Source of the DNA: JAQUQI01 sp041650035
GTDB taxonomy: Bacteria > Omnitrophota > Gorgyraeia > JABMRG01
Reading direction: 5' to 3'
Assembly: GCA_041650035.1 (NCBI GenBank)
Contig: JBAZLY010000014.1
Span: 1 to 26,253, forward strand
Length of the DNA stretch: 26,253 nucleotides
The position numbers and the translations under genes were made by a program. Below the pieces are notes generated by a model. The model was not told the DNA's origin and made no database searches. It saw only the letters and a program-made list of their open reading frames with translations. Each line of letters starts with the position of its first letter. Positions within the stretch are counted from its first letter, which is position 1. This document shows positions 12,659-20,273 of the stretch, in pieces.

Positions 12659-13897
12659 ATGGTGAGTTTTTTTATTATTATCGGGTTGGCCATTGGCATA
12701 TCATTTGTTTGTTCGGTAGTTGAGGCCTGCCTGCTTAGCCTGTCGCTGGCTGATATTGCCAGGATATCCGAAAAAAAACCTTTAGCGGCAAAGATATGGA
12801 AGAGTTTTAAGGAAAAGGTCCAAGGGCCTATAGCTGTTATACTCATCATTAATACCCTGTCCCACACTATAGGGGCATCTTTGTTCGGCGCCAAATTCAG
12901 CCAGCTCTTTGGGGTCAAATGGGTCATGTTGTATTCGCTTTTATTTTCATTTGCTATGATACAATGGTCGGAGATCCTCCCTAAAACATTAGGAGTTAGA
13001 TACAACAAGAGGATAGCTGTAATGACCGCCCTGCCTTTAAAATACCTGATATATATATTTACCCCATTTGTCCGAGCGGTGCATTGTCTGAACCGCCCGT
13101 TTGAATCTCCGTCAGACAAGGCTACACAGATGAGCGCAACAGATGATATTTCAGTGCTTGCCAGATTTGCCGCTTTTAACAACATGATAAGCAGGGATCA
13201 GGAAAGGATATTATCGCAGACATTAAGATTATCGGGGATGAAGGTAAAAGATGTTGTTATAGCCAAGGAGGAGATAAAATACCTCTCAACCGATATGACA
13301 TTGACGCAGGCCCTGATTGAGGCCCACGTGCATCATCATACGCGCTTACCTCTTATTAACGGCAATGATATTAATAGCGTTATAGGGTATATAAACTTTA
13401 AGGATATTGTCAGCGCCTTGCAGTTTAACTCAAAAGACCCGTCTGTAAAAAACATTGTCAGGCCTATCATGGATATCGGAGACGATGAGCCGATATCGGT
13501 TTTGCTTAACAGGCTGATTAGGGGTTATCAGCATATAGCGATTGTTAAAAACCGCAAACAGGAGGTGGCAGGCCTTGTTACCCTGGAAGATGTTATGGAG
13601 CTGATAATGGGCGATATGCAGGATGAATACGATGTCCTGCCCGCGTATTTTTATCAAATAGCAGACAAAAGGTTCTTAGCAGGCGGCGGTTTAAAATTGC
13701 GGGCGCTTAAGGAAAAAACGGGCATAGATGTCCCGGGTGCCGATATTACGGTTAACGATTGGCTTATCGAGTTGTTTGGCAGGATACCCAAAGTCGAAGA
13801 CAGATTAGACTATAAAGACAGCACATTCATCACAAGGAAGGTCTGCAGGTCAACTATACATGAGATTATTGTTGAAACAGGCGTAAAACAGGTGTAA
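12659..13897 (+). CDS. CNNM/CorC-type transporter: DUF21 membrane domain, CBS pair, CorC_HlyC domain
   Basis: A 412-residue protein with the full architecture of the CNNM/MpfA/YtfL family. The DUF21 membrane domain (about 1-170) has several helices and the conserved 'CSVVEACLLSLS' and 'WSEILPKTLGVRYNK' signatures. A pair of CBS motifs (about 200-325) includes 'HHHTRLPLINGNDINSVIGY' and 'HIAIVKNRKQEVAGLVTLED'. The CorC_HlyC domain closes the protein. Members export magnesium or other divalent cations; older 'hemolysin' names are misleading. The ribosome binding site AAAGGTGGA (12645-12653) sets ATG at 12659. Confidence 0.87.
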   Translation: MVSFFIIIGLAIGISFVCSVVEACLLSLSLADIARISEKKPLAAKIWKSFKEKVQGPIAVILIINTLSHTIGASLFGAKFSQLFGVKWVMLYSLLFSFAMIQWSEILPKTLGVRYNKRIAVMTALPLKYLIYIFTPFVRAVHCLNRPFESPSDKATQMSATDDISVLARFAAFNNMISRDQERILSQTLRLSGMKVKDVVIAKEEIKYLSTDMTLTQALIEAHVHHHTRLPLINGNDINSVIGYINFKDIVSALQFNSKDPSVKNIVRPIMDIGDDEPISVLLNRLIRGYQHIAIVKNRKQEVAGLVTLEDVMELIMGDMQDEYDVLPAYFYQIADKRFLAGGGLKLRALKEKTGIDVPGADITVNDWLIELFGRIPKVEDRLDYKDSTFITRKVCRSTIHEIIVETGVKQV

Positions 13898-14047
13898 TGG
13901 ACTGCCTGCCGTCTCATTTCAAAAAACTTCCCCGTTGCCTTATTATCAGGATAGAACGCGCCTGACCCTTGCCAATTCAATAAATACTGTTTCATCACGT
14001 GTTTTATTTGCCGTAAACGCGCGCGGCGTTGCCCGCCCCGGGCAGAC

Positions 14048-14075
14048 TTGACCTTTGCCGTTTAAATGTTATAAT
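14048..14075 (+). promoter_or_regulatory. Sigma-70 promoter of the NhaP2-like antiporter gene
   Basis: TTGACC (14048-14053) and a perfect TATAAT (14070-14075) are spaced by 16 bases, with TGT before the -10 forming an extended -10. The predicted start is near 14082, giving a leader of about 46 bases. A small GC hairpin (TGCCC 14030-14034 / GGGCA 14040-14044) lies just upstream. Confidence 0.7.
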
Positions 14076-14127
14076 GACGGTATAGTGTCATACAAGATCA
14101 TATCTTAAAGGATAAGCTCAAAAAACA

Positions 14128-15579
14128 ATGATGTCTGTTAATACTGTTTTAATGTGGGTTGCGGCATTGATATTTGTGAGCGTTGTCTCGAGCAAACTCT
14201 CGGACAGGTTTGCCATTCCTGTATTATTACTGTTTCTGGGGATAGGGATGCTTGCCGGTTCGGAAGGGATAGGAGGGGTTGATTTTAATAATGCCAGGAT
14301 AGCTGAATCTACCGGCCTTGTCGCCCTGGTTTTTATAATATTTGCCGGAGGCTTTAATACCAGATGGAAGGATATTAAACCCATAATCAAACCTGGTGCC
14401 GCGCTGTCAACAGCCGGTGTTTTGATCACCGCTCTTCTTACCGGATTGTTTGTCATGCGCATCTTAAGGTTTTCTTTTTTTGAGGCCATGCTTATCGGGT
14501 CTATTGTCTCTTCGACCGATGCCGCCGCCGTATTCAATATCCTTAGGTCAAAACGCATGAGCCTTAAAGAGCCCTTAAGGCCTTTACTTGAATTTGAATC
14601 AGGCAGTAATGACCCTATGGCCATTTTTCTAACAGCGTGTTTTATTAGTCTCCTGACCGTTAAAAATACGAATGCCGCTCTGTTTATCCCGATATTTGTG
14701 TTAAACATGGGTGGTGGGGTTTTAAGCGGCGTATTTATATCAAAATTTATTATTTATCTTATAAAGCGTTTAAGGCTCGGGTATGAAGGCCTTTATCCGG
14801 TTGTCCTGATATCCCTGGTTCTTCTTACGTATGCCGTCACGGTATCTTTAAAAGGCAGCGGTTTTCTCGCGGTATATATACTCGGCTTAATGTTGGCCAG
14901 GGCGGAGTTTCCGAACAAGAAGATGATGATGAGATTTCATGATGGCCTGGCATGGCTTATGCAGATTATCATGTTTGTTATGCTGGGCCTGCTTGTTTGT
15001 CCATCTCATATTGTTCCTCTGATCGGTTCGGGGCTGTTAGTTACAGTGCTGTTAATGGTTGTCGCGCGGCCTATTAGCGTATTGTTATGCCTATGGCCTT
15101 TTAAAATAAGCTTAAGGAAAAAGATCATGGTGGCATGGGTTGGGTTGAGAGGGTCTGTGCCGATTATCCTGGCCACGATGCCGTTTGTTTCCGGGGTAAA
15201 CCGGGCCGACACCATTTTTAATATAGTATTTTTCGTAGTCTTTGCCTCTGTACTTATACAGGGGGCATCCATACCTTTCGTGTCAAGGGTCTTGAAGATG
15301 TATGAGCCTGCTCGCGAGAAGATAAATTATCCCATAGAGTTTGAAAGGACGGATTCAATAGATGCCGATCTTTCTGACGTAATCGTTCCCTATGCCTCTG
15401 GAGCTATTGGGAAAAAGATAGGAGAACTCAATCTGCCGGATGACCTGCTGGTCATGCTTATATCGCGTGGCGGAAAATTCATTATACCAAAAGGTTCTAC
15501 GATGCTTGAAGGAGGAGACATCATCCTGGCGCTCGCGAATAAGCATAATTTGGCTTTATTGAATGATACGCTGTCCTGA
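14128..15579 (+). CDS. Monovalent cation/proton antiporter, NhaP2 (CvrA)-like, with TrkA_C domain
   Basis: A 483-residue polytopic protein of the CPA1 type. About twelve hydrophobic segments span residues 1-390, with SSTDAAAVF and ESGSNDPMA, the Asp-containing unwound-helix and Asn-Asp ion-binding motifs. A cytoplasmic C-terminus (about 400-483, 'ASGAIGKKIGELNLPDDLL') has the shape of a TrkA_C ligand-binding domain. NhaP2 proteins exchange K+ or Na+ for protons and help pH and volume control. It is shorter than E. coli NhaP2 (578 residues). It starts at ATG 14128 (or 14131) behind its own promoter. Confidence 0.87.
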   Translation: MMSVNTVLMWVAALIFVSVVSSKLSDRFAIPVLLLFLGIGMLAGSEGIGGVDFNNARIAESTGLVALVFIIFAGGFNTRWKDIKPIIKPGAALSTAGVLITALLTGLFVMRILRFSFFEAMLIGSIVSSTDAAAVFNILRSKRMSLKEPLRPLLEFESGSNDPMAIFLTACFISLLTVKNTNAALFIPIFVLNMGGGVLSGVFISKFIIYLIKRLRLGYEGLYPVVLISLVLLTYAVTVSLKGSGFLAVYILGLMLARAEFPNKKMMMRFHDGLAWLMQIIMFVMLGLLVCPSHIVPLIGSGLLVTVLLMVVARPISVLLCLWPFKISLRKKIMVAWVGLRGSVPIILATMPFVSGVNRADTIFNIVFFVVFASVLIQGASIPFVSRVLKMYEPAREKINYPIEFERTDSIDADLSDVIVPYASGAIGKKIGELNLPDDLLVMLISRGGKFIIPKGSTMLEGGDIILALANKHNLALLNDTLS

Positions 15580-15734
15580 TATTGAAAACATCCGTTAAGA
15601 AAATCGCCTTTTTGCCTAATAAGGTCTATCAACACGGGCCATTGGGGTTTTTGCCGCGTCTTATTACCGGTCGGGCAAACTGCCGCTAAAACCTTTTCAT
15701 GAAGTAATTTCTAATCTACAAGATAGAAATATCG

Positions 15735-15760
15735 GGAATAAATATTCGGTTACCGCGTCT
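15735..15760 (+). promoter_or_regulatory. ECF sigma factor type promoter (autoregulatory candidate)
   Basis: GGAAT (15735-15739) and CGTCT (15756-15760) are spaced by 16 bases, matching the GGAAC/T-N16-CGTC/TCTGA pattern of many ECF promoters. It directly precedes the ECF sigma gene, as expected for self-activation. The predicted start is near 15767, leaving a leader of only about ten bases before ATG 15778. Confidence 0.6.
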
Positions 15761-15777
15761 AATCCGTGAGAGACAAT

Positions 15778-16326
15778 ATGAAAAAAGATATCCTTTATAT
15801 AGATTGTTTTTTGGCAGGCGACATTACGGGGTTTGAACGGCTTGTGCAAAAATATCAGGATAGCGCTTTAAATATAGTCCATTCGCTTATCGGCAGAGAC
15901 GGCGAGAGTGAGGATATCGCGCAGGAGGCTTTTTTGAGGGTATACCGCAATCTAAAGGGTTTTAACAGGAATAGCAGTTTTTCAACATGGTTTTACCGTA
16001 TAGTCGTTAATCTGACCTATGATTTTTTAAGGAAAAGACGAAATATTGTCCTGGATGAGAATGCCGTTAAAGAGAGCGTATCCGCCCAGGCCGATCCTAG
16101 ACAGGAGATGTCCTTAAAGGAGAAAAGACAAGTAGTCCAAAAGGCGTTAGAGGGTGTTCCGGCCAAATTCAGGGTCGCGCTAGTGCTTAAGGATATAGAG
16201 GGTTTAAGCTACAAGGATATATCCAGGATATTGCGATGCAGCATCGGAACGGTGGAATCCAAAATATATAGGGCAAGACAATGCCTTAGAGGGGTATTGA
16301 ATAGATTGGGGGGTATAGTCATATGA
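15778..16326 (+). CDS. ECF-type RNA polymerase sigma factor
   Basis: A 182-residue group 4 sigma factor. Region 2 shows 'DIAQEAFLRVYRNLKGF' and 'FSTWFYRIVVNLTYDFLRKRR' for -10 recognition. Region 4 shows 'LSYKDISRILRCSIGTVESKIYRARQ', a helix-turn-helix for -35 recognition. I chose ATG at 15778; a GTG at 15766 adds four residues but lies at the predicted transcription start. The final codons overlap the anti-sigma gene (ATGA at 16323-16326), the usual coupling of sigma and anti-sigma. It is likely released by an envelope signal, with the Spy-like protein two genes on as part of the response. Confidence 0.9.
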   Translation: MKKDILYIDCFLAGDITGFERLVQKYQDSALNIVHSLIGRDGESEDIAQEAFLRVYRNLKGFNRNSSFSTWFYRIVVNLTYDFLRKRRNIVLDENAVKESVSAQADPRQEMSLKEKRQVVQKALEGVPAKFRVALVLKDIEGLSYKDISRILRCSIGTVESKIYRARQCLRGVLNRLGGIVI

Positions 16327-16766
16327 AAGGATGCGCGCGCGTAAAAAGGTTGTTATCTAGATATATTGATAAAGAGGCGAACCCCGCTGAGATCGTTTTT
16401 GTGGATAAGCATATAGGTGTATGCCCTTATTGCCGCCAGGAATTGGAAAGGCTTTTATCCGTAAAAGGTCTCGTTTTCAATACGCGGAAAGAGGCTTTAC
16501 CATCAGGTTATATGTTTAACCTCTTGCGTGAAGAATTGCAGGATGCGCAAACTTGCCGGCAGGGGTTCTTGATATCAGGTATAGCATGCCTTTCCCGCAG
16601 GCTCATCCCTGTTCCGGCGGCCGCTATTCTATTTTCAGCCGTTTTATTATTATTGTCATTGTTCCGGCCTCAAGCGGAGAATTATTTATTGTATGAAAAT
16701 ATCCTGAAAGGTGTTCCCGTAACAACCGAGGCAGTCTTAGGTCTGCTATTGGATGTCAGGGATTAA
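16323..16766 (+). CDS. Zinc-finger (ZAS-type) transmembrane anti-sigma factor
   Basis: A 147-residue protein with the anti-sigma zinc motif HIGVCPYC (H30xxxC34xxC37) in an N-terminal cytoplasmic domain. One hydrophobic segment (about 95-114) and a short periplasmic tail follow. ATG at 16323 overlaps the sigma factor stop, so the two are translationally coupled and expected to form a complex that keeps the sigma factor inactive at the membrane. The signal that releases it cannot be read from sequence. The periplasmic part is short (about 30 residues), so sensing may depend on a partner such as the next gene's product. Confidence 0.87.
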   Translation: MKGCARVKRLLSRYIDKEANPAEIVFVDKHIGVCPYCRQELERLLSVKGLVFNTRKEALPSGYMFNLLREELQDAQTCRQGFLISGIACLSRRLIPVPAAAILFSAVLLLLSLFRPQAENYLLYENILKGVPVTTEAVLGLLLDVRD

Positions 16767-16781
16767 AATAAGGAGGTTAGT

Positions 16782-17252
16782 ATGAACAAAGATATTATTT
16801 CTGTCGCGGTATTCGGAGCATTATGCGTTATAGCAGGTGTATTGATAGGGGCTGGTATAGCCGCCAAGCCTGACCTTGTCTGCCGTGCCCCTATAAGGTT
16901 TGAATCTACTCAAAAGGCCAAACAGGCCATGTGGCAGTATCCTCATGGGATGCGATTGGCCTCAAAAAGGGGTGAGGATGGTCTATTCATGATGTTAGTG
17001 ACAAGGCTTGAGCTTAGTCGTGATCAGCAGTCCCAGGTTACGACTATATTAGAAAGGACACGGCAGGAGATAAGCGCGATAGGGCAGGACACGCACGCGG
17101 CTATTAAAGCGGTAAAAGACAGATCAGACAAGGAAATAATGGATATCCTTAACCCTCAACAGCGCGCCGAGTTTAGCAGGCTCTTGAAGGAGTTTGGCAA
17201 AAGGCGGCGGCGCCCGGTTTGTCCGGGCGCGGATAATGCCCCGGCCGCGTGA
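16782..17252 (+). CDS. CpxP/Spy/CnrX-like periplasmic stress or metal-sensing protein
   Basis: A 156-residue protein with an N-terminal membrane anchor or signal (about residues 7-27) and a helical region. It has two LTxxQ-like segments, 'LELSRDQQSQVTTIL' and 'ILNPQQRAEFSRLL', typical of the CpxP/Spy/ZraP/CnrX superfamily. Members act as periplasmic chaperones or as the sensing subunit of ECF systems (as CnrX does for CnrH/CnrY). Its place directly after sigma and anti-sigma, with AAGGAGG at 16770-16776, fits the sensor or chaperone role. The last 20 residues are arginine/proline-rich and their codons contain a perfect 8-bp GC hairpin. Confidence 0.75.
   Translation: MNKDIISVAVFGALCVIAGVLIGAGIAAKPDLVCRAPIRFESTQKAKQAMWQYPHGMRLASKRGEDGLFMMLVTRLELSRDQQSQVTTILERTRQEISAIGQDTHAAIKAVKDRSDKEIMDILNPQQRAEFSRLLKEFGKRRRRPVCPGADNAPAA
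17210..17230. other. Perfect 8-bp GC hairpin at the end of the Spy-like gene
   Basis: GCGCCCGG (17210-17217) and CCGGGCGC (17223-17230) form an uninterrupted stem around TTTGT. It lies inside the last codons of the gene that stops at 17252 and is not followed by a T-run, so it is more likely a pause, attenuator or mRNA-end protector than a classical terminator. Confidence 0.5.
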
Positions 17253-17337
17253 CCCGGCATGAATGTCGTATAATGAAAAGGGGCCAGTTATAAATGCAGA
17301 ATGTTTCTTTTTAACGTTGTTATCAGGAGACAAAGAA

Positions 17338-17940
17338 ATGAAAAAAAACGCAATAAAAGTTGCCGCAGTTACCGCCCTTATAGGCTCCATTGTGTTTGCA
17401 GGTTCATCGCAGGCCTTAGCGGAAAGAGGAGGTGCCCGGCCGCGGCCCATTCATTATCAGCATTTTTATCACGGCAGGGTTGCAACATTGTCCGGACTTA
17501 TTGCCGGCGCTGTAATTTACGCGGGTAGCTGGTATTATTTTTATCGCGGCTACTTTTATGAAAAACTACCCTACGGATATGTTATTGTTCCGGCCCCGGC
17601 TGGTGCAGTGATTACGGCATTGCCCGCAGGTCACAGGGCTGTTGTTGTTAATAAAACCAAATATTATTATTATAATCGCACATATTATACTCGCGTGAAA
17701 CAGGGTTATATTGTAGTAGATAGCCCTATCCGGGGAATTATCACTCCTGCCGTGCCGCAGGAGGCTGTTACCCCGGCAGAGCCGGATTCCTCCGCATACA
17801 CAGTAAATATCGTAAATTCAGACGCCACCTATACCGCGGTTGTATTGAAGGGGTATAAAGACGGTTTTATGGGCCCTCAAGGAGAATGGTATCCTGTTTT
17901 TCCGTCTGTTAAACAACTCAGGGTTATGTATGGGGAATAG
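17338..17940 (+). CDS. Secreted DUF6515 family protein
   Basis: A 200-residue protein with a clear signal peptide (MKKNAIKVAAV... cleaved after SSQALA). A tyrosine-rich region follows: 'YGYVIVPAPAGAVITALPAG', a YYYYNRTYYT motif and a second 'GYIVVDSPIRGIITPAVP' unit. This is the layout of DUF6515 proteins, found in exported or surface proteins of unknown function. The C-terminal part after about residue 135 is unrelated to that repeat. ATG at 17338 is fixed by CAGGAGA (17325-17331) and the signal peptide; an in-frame ATG at 17263 would bury the signal sequence and is rejected. TATAAT at 17270-17275 may belong to its promoter. Confidence 0.75.
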   Translation: MKKNAIKVAAVTALIGSIVFAGSSQALAERGGARPRPIHYQHFYHGRVATLSGLIAGAVIYAGSWYYFYRGYFYEKLPYGYVIVPAPAGAVITALPAGHRAVVVNKTKYYYYNRTYYTRVKQGYIVVDSPIRGIITPAVPQEAVTPAEPDSSAYTVNIVNSDATYTAVVLKGYKDGFMGPQGEWYPVFPSVKQLRVMYGE

Positions 17941-18109
17941 CGTCTTTTTCCGCGCAAGGCTGCGACATTCAATAGCCCCCACGGTACGGCCAAGAACCCA
18001 TTCAGGCAACAAAACCATTGATTAATGGGTGTTATCCTGTTATATTATAATATTGATATTGCCGCGTAAAACAGCCCCTTTACCAGCGCGGTCCGGGATT
18101 ATGTGATAT

Positions 18110-19282
18110 ATGAAAAAGCGGTGCGAGATTGAGATCGACGGGCTTTCTTATGGAGGCGCAGGTGTCGGCAGAATAGACGGCAAGGTCTATTTTATCGAGG
18201 GCGCGCTTCCGGGTGAGCGGGTGTCTTTTGAAAGGCTTGCTGAAAAAGGCCATTATGCCACCGGCAGGGTCATGGACATAATTAAACCCTCGCTCGAGCG
18301 TGTGTTGCCTGTATGCCCGTATTATGAAAAATGCGGGGGTTGCCAATATCAGCATCTGGATTATGAAAAAGAGATTTTTTACAAGGGTGAGCAGGCAAGG
18401 CAGATATTAGGCAGGATAGGAGGTTGCTCAGAATATATCTTTGAAGGCGTTGTCTCTTATCCGCCGGGATACAATTACCGGAGTTCTATTACGCTTCATG
18501 AGTCACACTCCGGATATGGATTCTTTGCCAAGGATAATAAAAGTGTGTTGGCTGTTAACAGGTGTCCGCTGGCACGTAATGAGATCAATGCTGTTATCGA
18601 GGCGGCGGCCTACATGCCAAATCTTAAAAAGGACATTACCATAAAGTGTGATAATAGCGGTAATGTCTGGATTAGCGGCAGGCAAGGCCACAGGTTTTTT
18701 AGAGATGATTTTTTTGGGTTCCGGCTTACATTCTCTCCGATGGCGTTTTCGCAAGTAAACCGGGCGGCGGCAATAAGTATAACGGATTGGCTTGCCGGCC
18801 ACATGCGCTCTGCGGGTGATCCCAAGGTCTTGTTTGATATTTATTGTGGGTCCGGATTTTTCGGATTGCTTTTAAGGGGTCTGTTCAGAACTGTTGTTGG
18901 TATTGATGATGACCCGCTCGCGATAGACTGCGCTGTTATATCCAAAAAGGATTTATCAGCGGAAAATGTCAAATTTTATTGCGGCAATGCTCAAGATAAG
19001 ATAAAGGGGTTGTATGATAAATTTCACGGCAGGGAGAATGTTATTCTAATTGACCCGCCGCGTTCCGGTATCAGCAAGAAAATAGCACTGTTTTTAAGCG
19101 GGCTAAAGGACGCGGATTCATTATATTATGTATCTTGTGACCCAGCGACGCTTGCCCGCGATATAAGATTATTGACACAGCCGGGGTTATGGAGATTAAG
19201 GCGTATTGCCTGTTTTGACATGTTCGCCCGGACAAAACATATAGAGTCCGTGGCCCTGCTCGAAAGAAATGACCTCCAATAG
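18110..19282 (+). CDS. rlmD: 23S rRNA (uracil-5-)-methyltransferase, RlmD/TrmA family
   Basis: A 390-residue enzyme that would methylate carbon 5 of a uridine in 23S rRNA using SAM. A TRAM domain (about 1-60) is followed by the four cysteines of a [4Fe-4S] cluster (C69, C75, C78, C152), the SAM-binding 'LFDIYCGSGFFGL' (241-253), DPPRSG (315-320) and the catalytic cysteine in YVSCDPATLARD (C343). TRAM plus cluster fits RlmD or RlmCD more than TrmA. The exact target uridine cannot be assigned. ATG at 18110 has a weak ribosome binding site; mutually exclusive small hairpins (ACCCATT 17996-18002 or CCATT 18015-18019 with AATGG(GT) 18024-18030) lie upstream. Confidence 0.88.
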   Translation: MKKRCEIEIDGLSYGGAGVGRIDGKVYFIEGALPGERVSFERLAEKGHYATGRVMDIIKPSLERVLPVCPYYEKCGGCQYQHLDYEKEIFYKGEQARQILGRIGGCSEYIFEGVVSYPPGYNYRSSITLHESHSGYGFFAKDNKSVLAVNRCPLARNEINAVIEAAAYMPNLKKDITIKCDNSGNVWISGRQGHRFFRDDFFGFRLTFSPMAFSQVNRAAAISITDWLAGHMRSAGDPKVLFDIYCGSGFFGLLLRGLFRTVVGIDDDPLAIDCAVISKKDLSAENVKFYCGNAQDKIKGLYDKFHGRENVILIDPPRSGISKKIALFLSGLKDADSLYYVSCDPATLARDIRLLTQPGLWRLRRIACFDMFARTKHIESVALLERNDLQ

Positions 19283-19296
19283 ATACCGTCGTCCGC

Positions 19297-19366
19297 GGCC
19301 TTTTTTAGGCCCGCCAATTATAGATTGGCGGAAGGTGCGTTTTTTGCCATCCTAAAGAATGGCAAA
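19297..19366 (+). other. Three successive hairpins in the leader of the 19448 gene
   Basis: GGCC (19297-19300)/GGCC (19308-19311) around a T-run is the first. CCGCCAAT (19311-19318)/ATTGGCGG (19324-19331) is a perfect 8-bp stem. TTTGCCAT (19343-19350)/ATGGCAAA (19359-19366) is another perfect 8-bp stem. A T-run (19340-19345) lies between the second and third. The set could be a terminator for the methyltransferase gene, or an attenuator or RNA switch for the membrane protein. Confidence 0.45.
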
Positions 19367-19447
19367 CTAAGAAGCGCTCATCTATTTGGGTGCACCGGTT
19401 GTATGCAAACGCGCGCGGGCTGTAACCAACGCGGGAATAGGGGTTTG

Positions 19448-20095
19448 ATGATTTCAAAAATACTCCATGAATTAAAGGAACATATACCGTTTACGCTTTT
19501 CGGTGCCTTGACAGGCATTATCCTGATGTTTGCATTTAAGGATATGCCTGGAGATACCGCCTATAATTTGTTCTACATTTTTCATCCGCTTCATATCTGC
19601 CTAAGCGCTGTTGTTACAGCCGCTATGTTTAAGAAGTATATTTCAAATGGAGCATCCCGCGTGACGGTATTTTTGAAGGTATTGGTTGTGGGGTATTTCG
19701 GATCGGTTTTCATAGGCACCGTAAGCGATTCCCTGATTCCTTTTTGGGGCGAGGCCATTCTGCGTATGCCCCATCGTCATGCCCACATAGGGTTTTTTGA
19801 AAAATGGTGGTTGATCAATCCTTTGGTCCTCGCGGCAATCATTATTGCCTACAACAAACCGGTCACAAAATTTCCCCACGCCTTCCATGTTTTGATAAGC
19901 ACTTGGGCTTCATTATTTCATATGATTATGGCCCATGACCATGGCCATGAGGCCCCTTATTTAGGTATATTCGTCTTTTTGTTTTTAGCGGTATGGCTGC
20001 CCTGCTGTTTCAGTGACATTGTATTCCCTTTATTATTTGTTAAAAATATGTCTAAGTTTACCGCCCAGGGCCATTTTTGCCACCGCGATTGCTGA
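19448..20095 (+). CDS. Polytopic membrane protein of unknown function with conserved His/Cys motifs
   Basis: A 215-residue protein with about five to six hydrophobic segments. The start 'MISKILHELKEHIPFTLFG' leads straight into the first. Notable polar residues lie in or near the membrane: PHRHAHIGF, HMIMAHDHGHEAP and the Cys-Cys-x-Ser-Asp segment of 'WLPCCFSDIVFPLLF'. I recall near-identical uncharacterised proteins in anaerobic bacteria but no characterised member. A transition-metal transporter or metal-bearing membrane protein is a guess from the His/Cys content. ATG at 19448 is preferred; an in-frame start at 19325 would translate the leader hairpins. Confidence 0.68.
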   Translation: MISKILHELKEHIPFTLFGALTGIILMFAFKDMPGDTAYNLFYIFHPLHICLSAVVTAAMFKKYISNGASRVTVFLKVLVVGYFGSVFIGTVSDSLIPFWGEAILRMPHRHAHIGFFEKWWLINPLVLAAIIIAYNKPVTKFPHAFHVLISTWASLFHMIMAHDHGHEAPYLGIFVFLFLAVWLPCCFSDIVFPLLFVKNMSKFTAQGHFCHRDC

Positions 20096-20167
20096 CACCG
20101 GATAAATTGCCGTAATAGTATCATTACCCCGCTTAAACGGTAAATATCTTAAAATCTCACCCGCCAC

Positions 20168-20196
20168 TTGATTAAACGCTTAATGTATACTATACT
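20168..20196 (+). promoter_or_regulatory. Sigma-70 promoter of the secreted-protein/FecR/CHASE2-GGDEF operon
   Basis: TTGATT (20168-20173) and TATACT (20191-20196) are spaced by 17 bases. The predicted start is near 20203, about 70 bases before ATG 20274. The 9-base direct repeat starting at 20194 overlaps the -10. Confidence 0.6.
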
Positions 20197-20220
20197 TATA
20201 GTAAAAGAACAACTTATAGT
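20194..20220 (+). promoter_or_regulatory. Direct repeat ACTTATAGT x2 over the transcription start, possible operator
   Basis: ACTTATAGT occurs at 20194-20202 and again at 20212-20220, an exact 9-base repeat with an 18-base period, close to two helical turns. It starts within the -10 hexamer and spans the predicted start, where a repressor would act. Confidence 0.45.
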
Positions 20221-20273
20221 TCACTTAATAAAAGATTTCAACATCAAGAAGGTGAACATGTTATGGAGATAAT

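Noticed and set aside
13810..13998. 62-codon minus-strand ORF after the CNNM-type gene
   Set aside because: It overlaps certain coding sequence by nearly 90 bases and has no recognisable product.
19325..19447. N-terminal extension of the membrane protein, containing a CxxC
   Set aside because: It would translate the hairpin leader and put a polar Cys-rich stretch before the first membrane helix; ATG 19448 is the better start.
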